In this document: positions 40,515 to 48,581 of the stretch, piece after piece
Position numbering within the stretch: position 1 is the first letter of the stretch
Layout: each line of letters begins with the position of its first letter
Assembly: GCF_900112865.1 (NCBI RefSeq)
Contig: NZ_FONH01000014.1
Location: 46,825-110,824, forward strand
Length of the DNA: 64,000 bases
Direction of reading: 5' to 3'
Source of the DNA: Dyella marensis
GTDB lineage: Bacteria; Pseudomonadota; Gammaproteobacteria; Xanthomonadales; Rhodanobacteraceae
Notes under the pieces: generated by a model
The model's database searches: none
What the model was told of the DNA's origin: nothing
The model's input: only the letters and a program-made list of their open reading frames with translations
Program-made: the position numbers and the translations under genes

Positions 40515-40766
40515 GGCTTCACTCCGAGGGACTCCAACCATTTGCGGATGCCGGCGACCGCGCCTTTGTCGGTATCGGGGCGCGGATGAGGGCGGTGGAA
40601 CACGTGCACTTCGCCGAACAGGACGACCGTTACGCGGGAGCCCTCCGCTTCGGTGATCGTCGCGCCCAGTGACTTGAACAGGGCCTCCACATCTGCCCAT
40701 TTCACGTTGCCGGAAGCGGGGCGGTTGAAGATGAGGCCCAGCGTCCTTGCCTGCTTGATTCTTCAT
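40511..40766 (-). pseudogene. hicA: HicA-family toxin gene, apparently frameshifted near its start
   Basis: The open frame from the GTG at 40705 gives 64 residues with the HicA core (WADVEALFKSLGATITEAEGSRV, then HVFHRPHPRPDTDKGAVAGIRKWLESLG). Long-form relatives have about 20 more N-terminal residues. Here those are encoded upstream in the same frame (RTLGLIFNRPASGN), but that frame has no usable start. An ATG at 40766 lies one base out of frame. Removing one base, for example the C corresponding to 40757, would join MKN to KQARTLGLIFNRP. The toxin may therefore be inactive, or may start at the internal GTG. A sequencing error in the window cannot be excluded. HicA toxins cleave mRNA. Confidence 0.75.
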
Positions 40767-40771
40767 GCCCC

Positions 40772-40792
40772 CATGGTACTGATTCATGGTAC
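40772..40792. promoter_or_regulatory. candidate HicB operator: two 8-bp direct repeats
   Basis: CATGGTAC occurs at 40772-40779 and again at 40785-40792, 13 bases apart, immediately upstream of the hicA start region. GGTACC within the second copy is itself a palindrome. This is where an autoregulating antitoxin would be expected to bind. Confidence 0.5.
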
Positions 40793-40914
40793 CACTAAAT
40801 CCGAAAAATGCCCCGCCATGACGGCGTCGCGACAGCTCCCCGCCGCGCGTCAATAAAACGCCGCCTCGCCCGCTCAAGCGGCCGCAAGCCGCGCCGTTGA
40901 GCCATTCCTTGCGA

Positions 40915-40929
40915 TGGCATGCCGATTGC
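40915..40929 (+). promoter_or_regulatory. sigma-54 promoter of the fliL operon
   Basis: TGGCATGCCGATTGC has GG-N10-GC spacing and nearly repeats the flgB promoter. CAAGACCTCCG follows, as it does at flgB. It lies 69 bp before the fliL ATG. Confidence 0.85.
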
Positions 40930-40998
40930 TACAAGACCTCCGCCAGGCTTCGCTCCCCAGCGATGCCGACAAGGAACCGTGCCAATCCGAGGTCTTGC

Positions 40999-41514
40999 AT
41001 GTCGAACGCTGAGCCCAGTCCCGCCGTCGCCGCACCCGCCCCGAAAACGGGTGGCGGGCGGGGCACCGTCCTGATTCTTGCCGCGGCCCTGGTAATGGTG
41101 TCGGCCGTGTGCGGCTACGCGCTGTACACGCTGCGTGGTCACGCCGCGCAGGGCGCCGCCGGCAGCGAAGCCAAGGTCGAGAAGAAGAAGGAAGGCCCGG
41201 AGGCGTACCTGCCGATGGAGCCGGCCTTCGTGGTGAATTTCCAGAAGGCCGACGGCCTGAGCTACCTGCAGGTCGGCGTGACCTTGATGTCGCACGACCC
41301 GGCGGCGCTGCAGGCCGCCAAGGAAGCCGATCCGGTGATCCGCAACGCGCTGGTGATGCTGTTCTCCGCGCAGGACTACACCGCGCTGTCCGACACCGCC
41401 GGCAAGCAGAAGCTGCAGGCCAAGGCGCTGGCCGCGGTGCAGAAGATCGTCGAGGAGCGCACCGGCCATCCCGGCGTGGAAGCGCTGTACTTCACCAGCT
41501 TCGTGATGCAGTGA
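40999..41514 (+). CDS. fliL: flagellar basal-body protein FliL
   Basis: A 171-residue single-pass inner-membrane protein that supports the stators. One hydrophobic helix (about residues 23-43) follows a Pro/Ala-rich cytoplasmic start. The periplasmic domain has the family's YLPMEPAFVVNFQKADGLSYLQVGVTLMSHD and ends with the typical VEALYFTSFVMQ. GAGGT six bases before the ATG supports the start at 40999; an in-frame start further up lies within the promoter. Confidence 0.95.
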   Translation: MSNAEPSPAVAAPAPKTGGGRGTVLILAAALVMVSAVCGYALYTLRGHAAQGAAGSEAKVEKKKEGPEAYLPMEPAFVVNFQKADGLSYLQVGVTLMSHDPAALQAAKEADPVIRNALVMLFSAQDYTALSDTAGKQKLQAKALAAVQKIVEERTGHPGVEALYFTSFVMQ

Positions 41515-41521
41515 GGCGGCC

Positions 41522-42538
41522 GTGAGCGACCTGCTCTCCCAGGAAGAAATCGACGCCCTGCTCAATGGCGTCAACGGCGGCGACGTGCCCACCGGCGGCG
41601 ACGAACCGCCGCCGAAGGACGCGGTGCTGCAATACGACTTCACCCAGCAGGACCGCATCGTGCGCGGCCGCCTGCCCACGCTGGAGATGGTCAACGACCG
41701 CTTCGCGCGCTACTTCCGCACGGGCATCTTCGGCGTACTGCGCAAGACCTGCGAGGTCTCCGTGCTGGGCGTGAAGATGTCCAAGTTCGTCGAATACGTG
41801 CACGGCCTGGCCGTGCCGACCAATTTGAACCTGGTGCGCGTGAAACCGCTGCGCGGCACCGCGCTGATCGTGATGGAGCCGCGCCTGGTCTTCAGCGTGA
41901 TCGACAACTTCTTCGGCGGCGACGGCCGCTACCACGCACGCATCGAAGGCCGCGACTTCACGCCGACCGAGACGCGGGTGATCCAGATCGTGCTGGCCGA
42001 GATCTTCACCGCGATGACCGAGGCCTGGTCGCCGGTGCTGCCGCTGAACTTCGAGTTCCTCAACTCGGAGATCAACCCGCAGTTCGCCAATATCGTCAGC
42101 CCCACCGAGACGGTGGTGGTGTCGCGCTTCCATGTGGAAGTAGACGGCGGCGGCGGCGAGATCCACCTGACCCTGCCGTACTCCATGGTCGAGCCGATCC
42201 GCGTGCTGCTCGACGCCGGCGTGCAGAGCGACCGCGTCGAGCGCGACGAACGCTGGCTGCAGAGCCTGCACCAGGAAGTGCTGGATGCCGAGGTCGAGCT
42301 CAGCTCGCTGCTGCTGGAGACCGACCTGCAGATCGGCGATTTCCTCAAGCTGCGCCCCGGCGACGTGATCCCGGTGAACCTGCCGGAGCTGTGCACGGTG
42401 TTCGCCGAGGACGTACCGATCTTCCGCGGCCAGCTCGGCCGCACCGGCGGCCACAAGGCCGTCCGTTTCCAGACCCCCGCCGGCCGCCGCGAAACGCGCG
42501 CGTCCGCCGAGTTCTCCACCGGGAATCCCAACGCATGA
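41522..42538 (+). CDS. fliM: flagellar motor switch protein FliM
   Basis: A 338-residue C-ring protein. The first residues (MSDLLSQEEIDALLNGVNGGD) are the CheY-P binding motif. The CheC-like middle has LEMVNDRFARYFRTGIF and GTALIVMEPRLVFSVIDNFFGGDGRYHARIEGRDFTPTE. The C-terminus is a SpoA-type domain (LLETDLQIGDFLKLRPGDVIPVNLPE). It starts with GTG, seven bases after fliL, and overlaps fliN by four. Confidence 0.97.
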   Translation: MSDLLSQEEIDALLNGVNGGDVPTGGDEPPPKDAVLQYDFTQQDRIVRGRLPTLEMVNDRFARYFRTGIFGVLRKTCEVSVLGVKMSKFVEYVHGLAVPTNLNLVRVKPLRGTALIVMEPRLVFSVIDNFFGGDGRYHARIEGRDFTPTETRVIQIVLAEIFTAMTEAWSPVLPLNFEFLNSEINPQFANIVSPTETVVVSRFHVEVDGGGGEIHLTLPYSMVEPIRVLLDAGVQSDRVERDERWLQSLHQEVLDAEVELSSLLLETDLQIGDFLKLRPGDVIPVNLPELCTVFAEDVPIFRGQLGRTGGHKAVRFQTPAGRRETRASAEFSTGNPNA

Positions 42539-42885
42539 GCACCACCAACGACTCCGCCACCCTGCTCGACCCGGCCGGCCGGCCGGAATACGAGACCATG
42601 CTGGGCGTGGCCGGCGAGAACGGCGACGTCAACCTCGACCTGATCCTGGACGTGCCGGTCACGCTGGCGATGGAAGTCGGCCGCACGCGCATCAGCATCC
42701 GCAACCTGCTGCAGCTCAACCAGGGTTCGGTGGTGGAACTGGACCGCGCCGCGGGCGAACCGCTGGACGTGTTCGTCAACGGCACCCTGGTCGCGCACGG
42801 CGAAGTGGTGGTGATCAATGAGAAGTTCGGCATCCGCCTGACCGACGTGATCAGCCCCGCCGAACGCGTGCGGAAGCTGCGCTGA
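42535..42885 (+). CDS. fliN: flagellar motor switch protein FliN
   Basis: A 116-residue C-ring protein consisting of an acidic N-terminal arm and one SpoA domain (LDLILDVPVTLAMEVGRTRISIRNLLQLNQGSVVELDRAAGEPLDVFVNGTLVAHGEVVVINEKFGIRLTDVIS). The ATG overlaps the fliM stop codon (ATGA). Confidence 0.97.
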   Translation: MSTTNDSATLLDPAGRPEYETMLGVAGENGDVNLDLILDVPVTLAMEVGRTRISIRNLLQLNQGSVVELDRAAGEPLDVFVNGTLVAHGEVVVINEKFGIRLTDVISPAERVRKLR

Positions 42886-42886
42886 C

Positions 42887-43258
42887 ATGTTGACCCTGCT
42901 TGCCATGGCCGCCGCGCCCGCGGCCGATCCCAGCGTGGGCCCGGAGCTGCTGCGCGTCATCCTGAGCCTGGCCGGGATCATGCTGCTGATCTTCGCCGCC
43001 GGCTGGTTCGGCCGGCGCCTGCAGGGGCGCGTGCATCCGGGCGGGCGGCGCATCCGCTGCATCGAGTCGGCCTCGGTCGGCGCGCGCGAGCGCGTGCTGC
43101 TGCTGGAAGCCGATGGCAAGCGCCTGCTGGTCGGCGTGGGGCAGGGCGGCCTGCGCACGCTGCATGTCTACGAGGGCGAGGCGCCGGCCGCCGATGTCCC
43201 GCCATCGCCGCCGGCGCCCGCGTTCGCGGACCTGCTCGGCCTGTGGAAGCGCAAGTGA
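42887..43258 (+). CDS. fliO: flagellar export-gate assembly protein FliO
   Basis: A 123-residue protein with one membrane helix (about residues 22-42, [20 protein letters not shown]). A basic cytoplasmic domain follows, with the family's [39 protein letters not shown]. It assists FliP complex formation. It starts one base after fliN, and its stop overlaps the fliP ATG. Confidence 0.92.
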   Translation: MLTLLAMAAAPAADPSVGPELLRVILSLAGIMLLIFAAGWFGRRLQGRVHPGGRRIRCIESASVGARERVLLLEADGKRLLVGVGQGGLRTLHVYEGEAPAADVPPSPPAPAFADLLGLWKRK

Positions 43259-43998
43259 TGAAGTACTTCCTGTTGCTGATCCTCCTGCTCGCGCCGCTGC
43301 CGCTGCTGGCCGATCCGGCCACCGGCGTCCCGGTGCTGAATGTGCAGAATGCCGCCGGCGGCGGCCAGAGCTGGACACTGTCGCTGCAGATGCTGGCGCT
43401 GATGACGGTGCTGACCCTGCTGCCGGCGATCCTGCTGATGATGACCTCGTTCACGCGGATCATCATCGTGCTCGGTTTCCTGCGCCAGGCGCTGGGCACG
43501 CAGTCGACGCCGCCGAACCAGGTGCTGCTGGGCCTGGCGCTGTTCATCACGCTGTTCGTGATGTCGCCGGTGCTTGAGCGTGCCTATGCCGACGGCGTCA
43601 AACCCTATATGGACGGCCAGATGAGCGCGGAGCAGGCCATTCCCGCCGCTGCCGCGCCGTTCAAGCGCTTCATGCTGGATCAGACGCGCGACGCCGACCT
43701 GCAGCTGTTCACCCGCCTGGCCAAGGAGCAGCCGTACGCAGGCAAGGACGACGTGCCGTTCCGCGTGGCGATGCCGGCCTTCGTCACCAGCGAGCTGAAG
43801 ACCGCGTTCCAGATGGGCTTCCTGCTGTTCATCCCGTTCCTGATCATCGACCTGGTGGTGGCCAGCGTGCTGATGTCGATGGGCATGATGATGGTGTCGC
43901 CGATGATCATCTCGCTGCCGTTCAAGATCATGCTGTTCGTGCTAGTGGATGGGTGGTCGTTGTTGCTGGGGACGCTGGCGGGGAGTTTTTTTTCGTGA
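43258..43998 (+). CDS. fliP: flagellar export-gate protein FliP
   Basis: A 246-residue core gate protein with a cleavable signal peptide ([18 protein letters not shown]). The membrane segments contain [34 protein letters not shown] and the family end [42 protein letters not shown]. The start at 43258 was chosen because the signal peptide begins there and TGATG couples it to fliO. The last codons contain a run of eight T residues (43986-43993). Confidence 0.97.
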   Translation: MKYFLLLILLLAPLPLLADPATGVPVLNVQNAAGGGQSWTLSLQMLALMTVLTLLPAILLMMTSFTRIIIVLGFLRQALGTQSTPPNQVLLGLALFITLFVMSPVLERAYADGVKPYMDGQMSAEQAIPAAAAPFKRFMLDQTRDADLQLFTRLAKEQPYAGKDDVPFRVAMPAFVTSELKTAFQMGFLLFIPFLIIDLVVASVLMSMGMMMVSPMIISLPFKIMLFVLVDGWSLLLGTLAGSFFS

Positions 43999-44024
43999 AT
44001 CCCCATATCCGTCAAACCCCCGGC

Positions 44025-44092
44025 GTAGGTTGGGGTGAGCCGCAGGCGAACCCCAACATCGCTGTATCCAAGCGCCTCGCATTGTTGGGGTT
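44025..44092. repeat. truncated inverted repeat between fliP and fliQ (third copy)
   Basis: The left arm (GTAGGTTGGGGTGAGCC onward) is complete, but the right arm breaks off after TTGTTGGGGTT. The fliQ start codon follows three bases later. Compared with the other two copies, about 25 bases of right arm are missing. The GGGG at 44087-44090 is the only possible fliQ ribosome binding site. Confidence 0.85.
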
Positions 44093-44095
44093 GGC

Positions 44096-44365
44096 ATGAC
44101 GCCCGAATCCGTCATCGAATTCGGCCAGCACGCCCTCTACATCGCGATGCTGGTCGCCGCGCCGCTGCTGCTCACCGCGCTGGCGGTGGGCGTGCTGATC
44201 GGCGTGATCCAGGCGGCCACGCAGATCAACGAAATGACCCTGAGCTTCATCCCGAAGCTGATCGCGATGGCGCTGGTGGCGCTGATCGCCGGCCCGTGGA
44301 TGCTGCGCACCCTGGTGCAGTTCACCCGGCACCTGATCGAGGGACTGCCCGGAGCGGTGCGGTGA
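44096..44365 (+). CDS. fliQ: flagellar export-gate protein FliQ
   Basis: An 89-residue protein of two membrane helices (about residues 17-40 and 53-73), as usual for FliQ. The family stretches LVAAPLLLTALAVGVLIGVIQAATQINEMTLSFIPKL and GPWMLRTLVQFTRHLIEGLP are both present. The start is preceded by the remnant of the inverted repeat rather than by fliP, unlike the coupled genes around it. It overlaps the fliR GTG by four bases. Confidence 0.96.
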   Translation: MTPESVIEFGQHALYIAMLVAAPLLLTALAVGVLIGVIQAATQINEMTLSFIPKLIAMALVALIAGPWMLRTLVQFTRHLIEGLPGAVR

Positions 44366-45132
44366 ATACGCTCGACCTCGCCCAGCTGCCGGTCCTGCTC
44401 GGCAGCGTGCTGTGGGCGATGGGCCGTGTCGCCGGCTTGTTCCTGGTTGCGCCGGTGTTCGGTGCGACGGTGCTGCCGGCGCGCATCCGCGTCGGCCTGA
44501 TCGTGCTGCTCACCCTGGTGCTGGCGCCGCTGGCGCCGGCGCGCGTCGACCCGATGAGCTCGACCGGCGTGTCGACCATGGCCGGCCAGGTGCTGATCGG
44601 CGCCGCCGTGGGCTTCGTGCTGCGGCTGACCTTCGAAGCGGTCGCCTTCGGCGGCCAGCTGGTGGCGCAGAGCATGAGCCTGGGCTTCGCCGAAGTGGTC
44701 AATCCGCAGGGCGGCGGCAGTTCGCCGGTGCTCAACCAGTTCTATCTGCTGCTGGTGACTCTGTTGTTCCTGGCGATGGACGGACACCTGCGCCTGATCG
44801 AGCTGCTGGCGGACAGCTTCCGCACGCTGCCGCCGGGTGCCGGTGCGATCTCGCCGGACGGCCTGCACGCGGTCGCCCTGTTCGGCGGCCAGCTGTTTGC
44901 CGGCGCGGTACGCGTCGCCTTGCCGGCGATGACCGCGCTGCTGGTGGTGAACATGGGCTTCGGCGCGATCAGCCGCGCGGCCCCGTCGATGAATCTGTTC
45001 GCAGTGGGTTTTCCGATCACTTTGTGCCTGGGCTTCATCGCCCTGTGGTTGTCCTTGCGCGCATTGCCCGGGGCCTTCGGCTCGCTGGAAGAGAGCGCGT
45101 GGTCGCTGATGCGCGAGCTGCTGGGTCAATGA
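44362..45132 (+). CDS. fliR: flagellar export-gate protein FliR
   Basis: A 256-residue integral membrane protein with about six hydrophobic segments. Family stretches include AGLFLVAPVFGATVLPARIRVGL, LVAQSMSLGFAEVVNPQGGGSSPVLNQFY and NMGFGAISRAAPSMNLFAVGFPITL. It starts with GTG overlapping the fliQ stop. flhB follows after 15 bp. Confidence 0.96.
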   Translation: MNTLDLAQLPVLLGSVLWAMGRVAGLFLVAPVFGATVLPARIRVGLIVLLTLVLAPLAPARVDPMSSTGVSTMAGQVLIGAAVGFVLRLTFEAVAFGGQLVAQSMSLGFAEVVNPQGGGSSPVLNQFYLLLVTLLFLAMDGHLRLIELLADSFRTLPPGAGAISPDGLHAVALFGGQLFAGAVRVALPAMTALLVVNMGFGAISRAAPSMNLFAVGFPITLCLGFIALWLSLRALPGAFGSLEESAWSLMRELLGQ

Positions 45133-45147
45133 GGACGGGAGCCTGAC

Positions 45148-46281
45148 GTGTCCGAGAGCGATGACCAGGAACGCACCGAAAAACCATCGGAAAAACGCCT
45201 GCGCGAAGCGCGGGAGAAAGGCGACGTCCCGCGCTCGCGCGATCTTTCCGGCGCGCTTGTCGTGCTGGCTGGCGTGGCCGCCTTGATGAGCGGCAGCGAG
45301 CGCGCTTTCGTGCATGCAAGGCGCATCTACGAACTGGGCTTCGGCTACAGCCGCGAGGCGCTGTTCTCCGGCGAACTGCCCGCGCGCGTGCTCGGCGCCG
45401 CGCTGCGCGAGGCGATCGCGCTGATCACGCCGGTGGCGCTGGCCACCCTGCTGGCCACCTTCGCCGCGCCGACCTTGCTGGGCGGCCTGAGCTTCAGCGC
45501 GCAGGCGCTGCAGCCGAAGTTCGACCGGCTCGATCCGATTGCCGGGCTGGGCCGGCTGGTCTCGATGCGTGGCCTGGTCGAGCTGGTCAAGTCGCTGCTC
45601 AAGCTGCTCTTCATCGGCGCGGCGCTGGCCTGGTTCCTGTGGCGCGGGCAGGCGGCGATGCAGGCCAGCGGGCGCGGCACGGTGGGCGCGGGCATCGCGC
45701 TGTCGCTGTCGCAGCTGGGCAACGCGGCGCTGCTGTTCGGCACCATGCTGGCGCTGATCGGCGGCATCGACGCCGCCTACCAGCGCTACGACTACGGCAA
45801 GCGCCTGCGCATGACCAAGCAGGAAGTGCGCGACGAGAACAAGGAAAGCGAAGGCAATCCCGAGCTCAAGGGTCGCATCCGCCAGGTGCAGCACCAGCTC
45901 GCGCGCCGCCGCATGATGCAGGAGCTGCCCAAGGCCGACGTGGTGGTGACCAATCCCACCCACTTCGCCGTCGCGCTGAAGTACGACGAAAACCGCATGC
46001 GCGCGCCGCGCGTGATCGCCAAGGGCGTGGACGTGCTGGCCATGCAGATCCGCCAGGCCGCCGCCGGCCATCGCATCCCGATGGTGGAAGCGCCGCCGCT
46101 GGCGCGCGCGCTATACGCCACCACTGAGCTCGGCCGCGAGATCCCCGCCGCGCTGTACGTCGCCGTGGCGCAGGTGCTGGCCTATGTGTTCCAGCTGCGC
46201 CAGGCCGTCGCGCATGGCGACGCGCCGCCCGTGCCTCCCTCGCCGCAGGTCGATCCGGACCTGCTCGGCCCCTATCGCTGA
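45148..46281 (+). CDS. flhB: flagellar export switch protein FlhB
   Basis: A 377-residue export-gate protein that changes substrate class when the hook is finished. The N-terminus has the family's DQERTEKPSEKRLREAREKGDVPRSRDLS, and four membrane helices follow. The C-terminal cytoplasmic domain carries the autocleavage site NPTH (starting at Asn269, in VVVTNPTHFAVALKYDE). The gene begins with GTG. Confidence 0.97.
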   Translation: MSESDDQERTEKPSEKRLREAREKGDVPRSRDLSGALVVLAGVAALMSGSERAFVHARRIYELGFGYSREALFSGELPARVLGAALREAIALITPVALATLLATFAAPTLLGGLSFSAQALQPKFDRLDPIAGLGRLVSMRGLVELVKSLLKLLFIGAALAWFLWRGQAAMQASGRGTVGAGIALSLSQLGNAALLFGTMLALIGGIDAAYQRYDYGKRLRMTKQEVRDENKESEGNPELKGRIRQVQHQLARRRMMQELPKADVVVTNPTHFAVALKYDENRMRAPRVIAKGVDVLAMQIRQAAAGHRIPMVEAPPLARALYATTELGREIPAALYVAVAQVLAYVFQLRQAVAHGDAPPVPPSPQVDPDLLGPYR

Positions 46282-46302
46282 TTTCTTCCAGGACACCGCT
46301 CC

Positions 46303-48402
46303 ATGGCTGCCGCAAGCGCAAGCGCGTTCGACACCTTCAAGCAGATCAGCCGCCGCGGCGCCGGCGCGCCCATCGTCATGCTGGCCGCGCTGGCGATGGT
46401 CATGCTGCCGATGCCGCCGTTCCTGCTGGACATCCTGTTCAGCTTCAACATCGCGCTGTCGCTGGTGATCCTGCTGGCGGTGATCTACGTGATGCGGCCG
46501 CTGGAATTCGCCGCCTTTCCTACCGTGGTGCTGATGGCCACGCTGCTGCGCCTGGCGCTGAACATCGCCTCCACCCGCGTGGTGCTGCTGCATGGCCATA
46601 ACGGCCCGGGCGCGGCGGGCAAGGTGATCGAGGCCTTCGGCGAGTTCGTCATCGGCGGCAACTTCGCGGTCGGCCTGGTGGTGTTCGCCATCCTCACCAT
46701 CATCAACTTCGTGGTGGTGACCAAGGGCGCTACGCGCGTGTCCGAGGTGACCGCGCGCTTCACCCTGGACGCGATGCCCGGCAAGCAGATGGCGATCGAC
46801 GCCGACCTCAACGCCGGCCTGCTCACCCAGGAACAGGCGCGCGAGCGCCGCCAGGAAGTGCGCGAGGAAGCGGACTTCTACGGTTCGATGGACGGTGCCT
46901 CCAAGTTCGTGCGCGGCGACGCGACGGCCGGCATCCTGATCCTGGTGATCAATATCGTCGGCGGCTTCTTCGTCGGCGTGATGCAGCACGGCCTGTCCGC
47001 CGGCGACGCGGCCAAGACCTACACCCTGCTGACCATCGGCGATGGCCTGGTCGCGCAGGTGCCGGCGCTGATGCTGTCGATCTCCACCGCGGTGATCGTC
47101 ACGCGCGTGTCGCGCGCGCAGGACATGGGCAAGCAGGTGCTCGGCCAGGTGTTCGGCCAGCCGCGCGCGCTGGCCGTGGCCGGCGTGGTGCTGGGCGTGA
47201 TGGGCCTGGTCCCGGGCATGCCGAACATCGCCTTCCTGCTGCTGGGCGCGATCTGCGGCGGCGCCGCCTGGATGATGGTCAAGCGCGAGCGCGAGACGCG
47301 CGAAAAACTGGCCGAGGAAGCGATCGCCGAAGCCACGCCCGCCACCCCGCCGGCCGAGCGCCTGGAGCTGGGCTGGGAAGACGTCGCCGGAGTCGATCCG
47401 GTCGGCCTGGAGGTGGGCTACCGGCTGATCCCGCTGGTCGACAAGAACCAGGGCGGCGAGCTGATGGGGCGGATCAAGTCGGTGCGCCGCAAGCTGTCGC
47501 AGGAGCTGGGCTTCCTGGTGCCGCCGGTGCATATCCGCGACAACCTGGACTTAGGCCCCAACACCTATCGCATCACCCTGATGGGCGTGCCGATGGGCGA
47601 GGCCGAGGTGCACAACGAGCGGCTGCTGGCGATCAATCCCGGCCGCGTGCACGGCACCCTGCAGGGCATCGCCACGCGCGATCCGGCCTTCGGCCTGGAA
47701 GCGGTGTGGATCGAGGCCGGCCAGCGCGACAACGCGCAGGCGCTGGGCTACACCGTGGTCGATCCGGCCACCGTGGTCGCCACGCATCTGTCGCACATCC
47801 TGCAGGGCCATGCGCACGAGCTGCTCAGCCACCAGGACGTGCAGCAGCTGCTGGACCGCCTGGCCGCCGTCGCGCCGAAGCTGGTCGAAGACCTGGTGCC
47901 CAAGCGCATGTCGCTGGGCGTGGTGGTGAAGGTGCTACAGAACCTGCTGGCCGAGCGGGTGCCGGTGCGCAACATGCGTTCCATCGTCGAATCCTTGGCG
48001 GAGCATGCGGGCCAGAGTCAGGATCCCGGCGCGCTCACCGCCGCCGTGCGCGTCGCGCTCGGTCGCCAGATCGTGCAGGAGATCGCTGGCCTGGGCACCG
48101 AGATCCCGGTCATCACGCTGGCGCCGGAGCTGGAGCAGATCCTGCTCGGCTCGCTGGCCAATGGCGGCGTGGCGGGCGCCGCGGTGGAACCTGGCCTGGC
48201 CGACCGCCTGCAGAGCGGTGTCGCCGACGCCGCGCGCCGCCAGGAAATGAGCGGCGAACCGGCGGTATTGCTGGTCGCGCCGCAGCTGCGTCCGTGGCTC
48301 GCGCGCTTCACGCGGCACGTGGCACAGAACCTGCACGTACTGGCCTACAACGAGGTGCCCGACAACCGTCGGGTGCGTTTGGTGCAGGCGCTGGGACGGT
48401 GA
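46303..48402 (+). CDS. flhA: flagellar export-gate protein FlhA
   Basis: A 699-residue protein of the export-gate ring. Eight membrane helices occupy the first half, with MVMLPMPPFLLDILFSFNIALSLVIL, RPLEFAAFPTVVLMATLLRLALNIASTRVVLL and the FHIPEP-type loop GEFVIGGNFAVGLVVFAILTIINFVVVTKGATRVSEVTARFTLDAMPGKQMAIDADLNAGL. The second half is the cytoplasmic ring domain, with HLSHILQGHAHELLSHQDVQQLLDRL. Length is normal. Confidence 0.97.
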   Translation: MAAASASAFDTFKQISRRGAGAPIVMLAALAMVMLPMPPFLLDILFSFNIALSLVILLAVIYVMRPLEFAAFPTVVLMATLLRLALNIASTRVVLLHGHNGPGAAGKVIEAFGEFVIGGNFAVGLVVFAILTIINFVVVTKGATRVSEVTARFTLDAMPGKQMAIDADLNAGLLTQEQARERRQEVREEADFYGSMDGASKFVRGDATAGILILVINIVGGFFVGVMQHGLSAGDAAKTYTLLTIGDGLVAQVPALMLSISTAVIVTRVSRAQDMGKQVLGQVFGQPRALAVAGVVLGVMGLVPGMPNIAFLLLGAICGGAAWMMVKRERETREKLAEEAIAEATPATPPAERLELGWEDVAGVDPVGLEVGYRLIPLVDKNQGGELMGRIKSVRRKLSQELGFLVPPVHIRDNLDLGPNTYRITLMGVPMGEAEVHNERLLAINPGRVHGTLQGIATRDPAFGLEAVWIEAGQRDNAQALGYTVVDPATVVATHLSHILQGHAHELLSHQDVQQLLDRLAAVAPKLVEDLVPKRMSLGVVVKVLQNLLAERVPVRNMRSIVESLAEHAGQSQDPGALTAAVRVALGRQIVQEIAGLGTEIPVITLAPELEQILLGSLANGGVAGAAVEPGLADRLQSGVADAARRQEMSGEPAVLLVAPQLRPWLARFTRHVAQNLHVLAYNEVPDNRRVRLVQALGR

Positions 48403-48405
48403 GTG

Positions 48406-48559
48406 GGGGAATTGGGAATGGGGAATAGGGAATCGAAAAAGCAGGGTTGTCTTACACGGAGAGCTCTGTGCTCGCCGGCGACGACACACTTCTTTTCAGG
48501 CGCGTCTTACCTCCCATTTGCGAGGTTTTCCGATTCCCTATTCCCGATTCCCAATTCCC
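48406..48559. repeat. inverted repeat flanking the gap between flhA and flhF
   Basis: The left arm at 48406-48439 contains GGGAATTGGGAATGGGG-type motifs; its complement lies at 48526-48559. The two arms are close to perfectly complementary over more than 30 bases and enclose about 86 bases. This GGGAAT-rich element looks like a dispersed Xanthomonadales intergenic repeat. It separates the otherwise tightly packed flhA and flhF, ending 22 bp before the flhF start. Confidence 0.8.
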
Positions 48560-48581
48560 TGGGCGCGAGGAAAAACCATCC

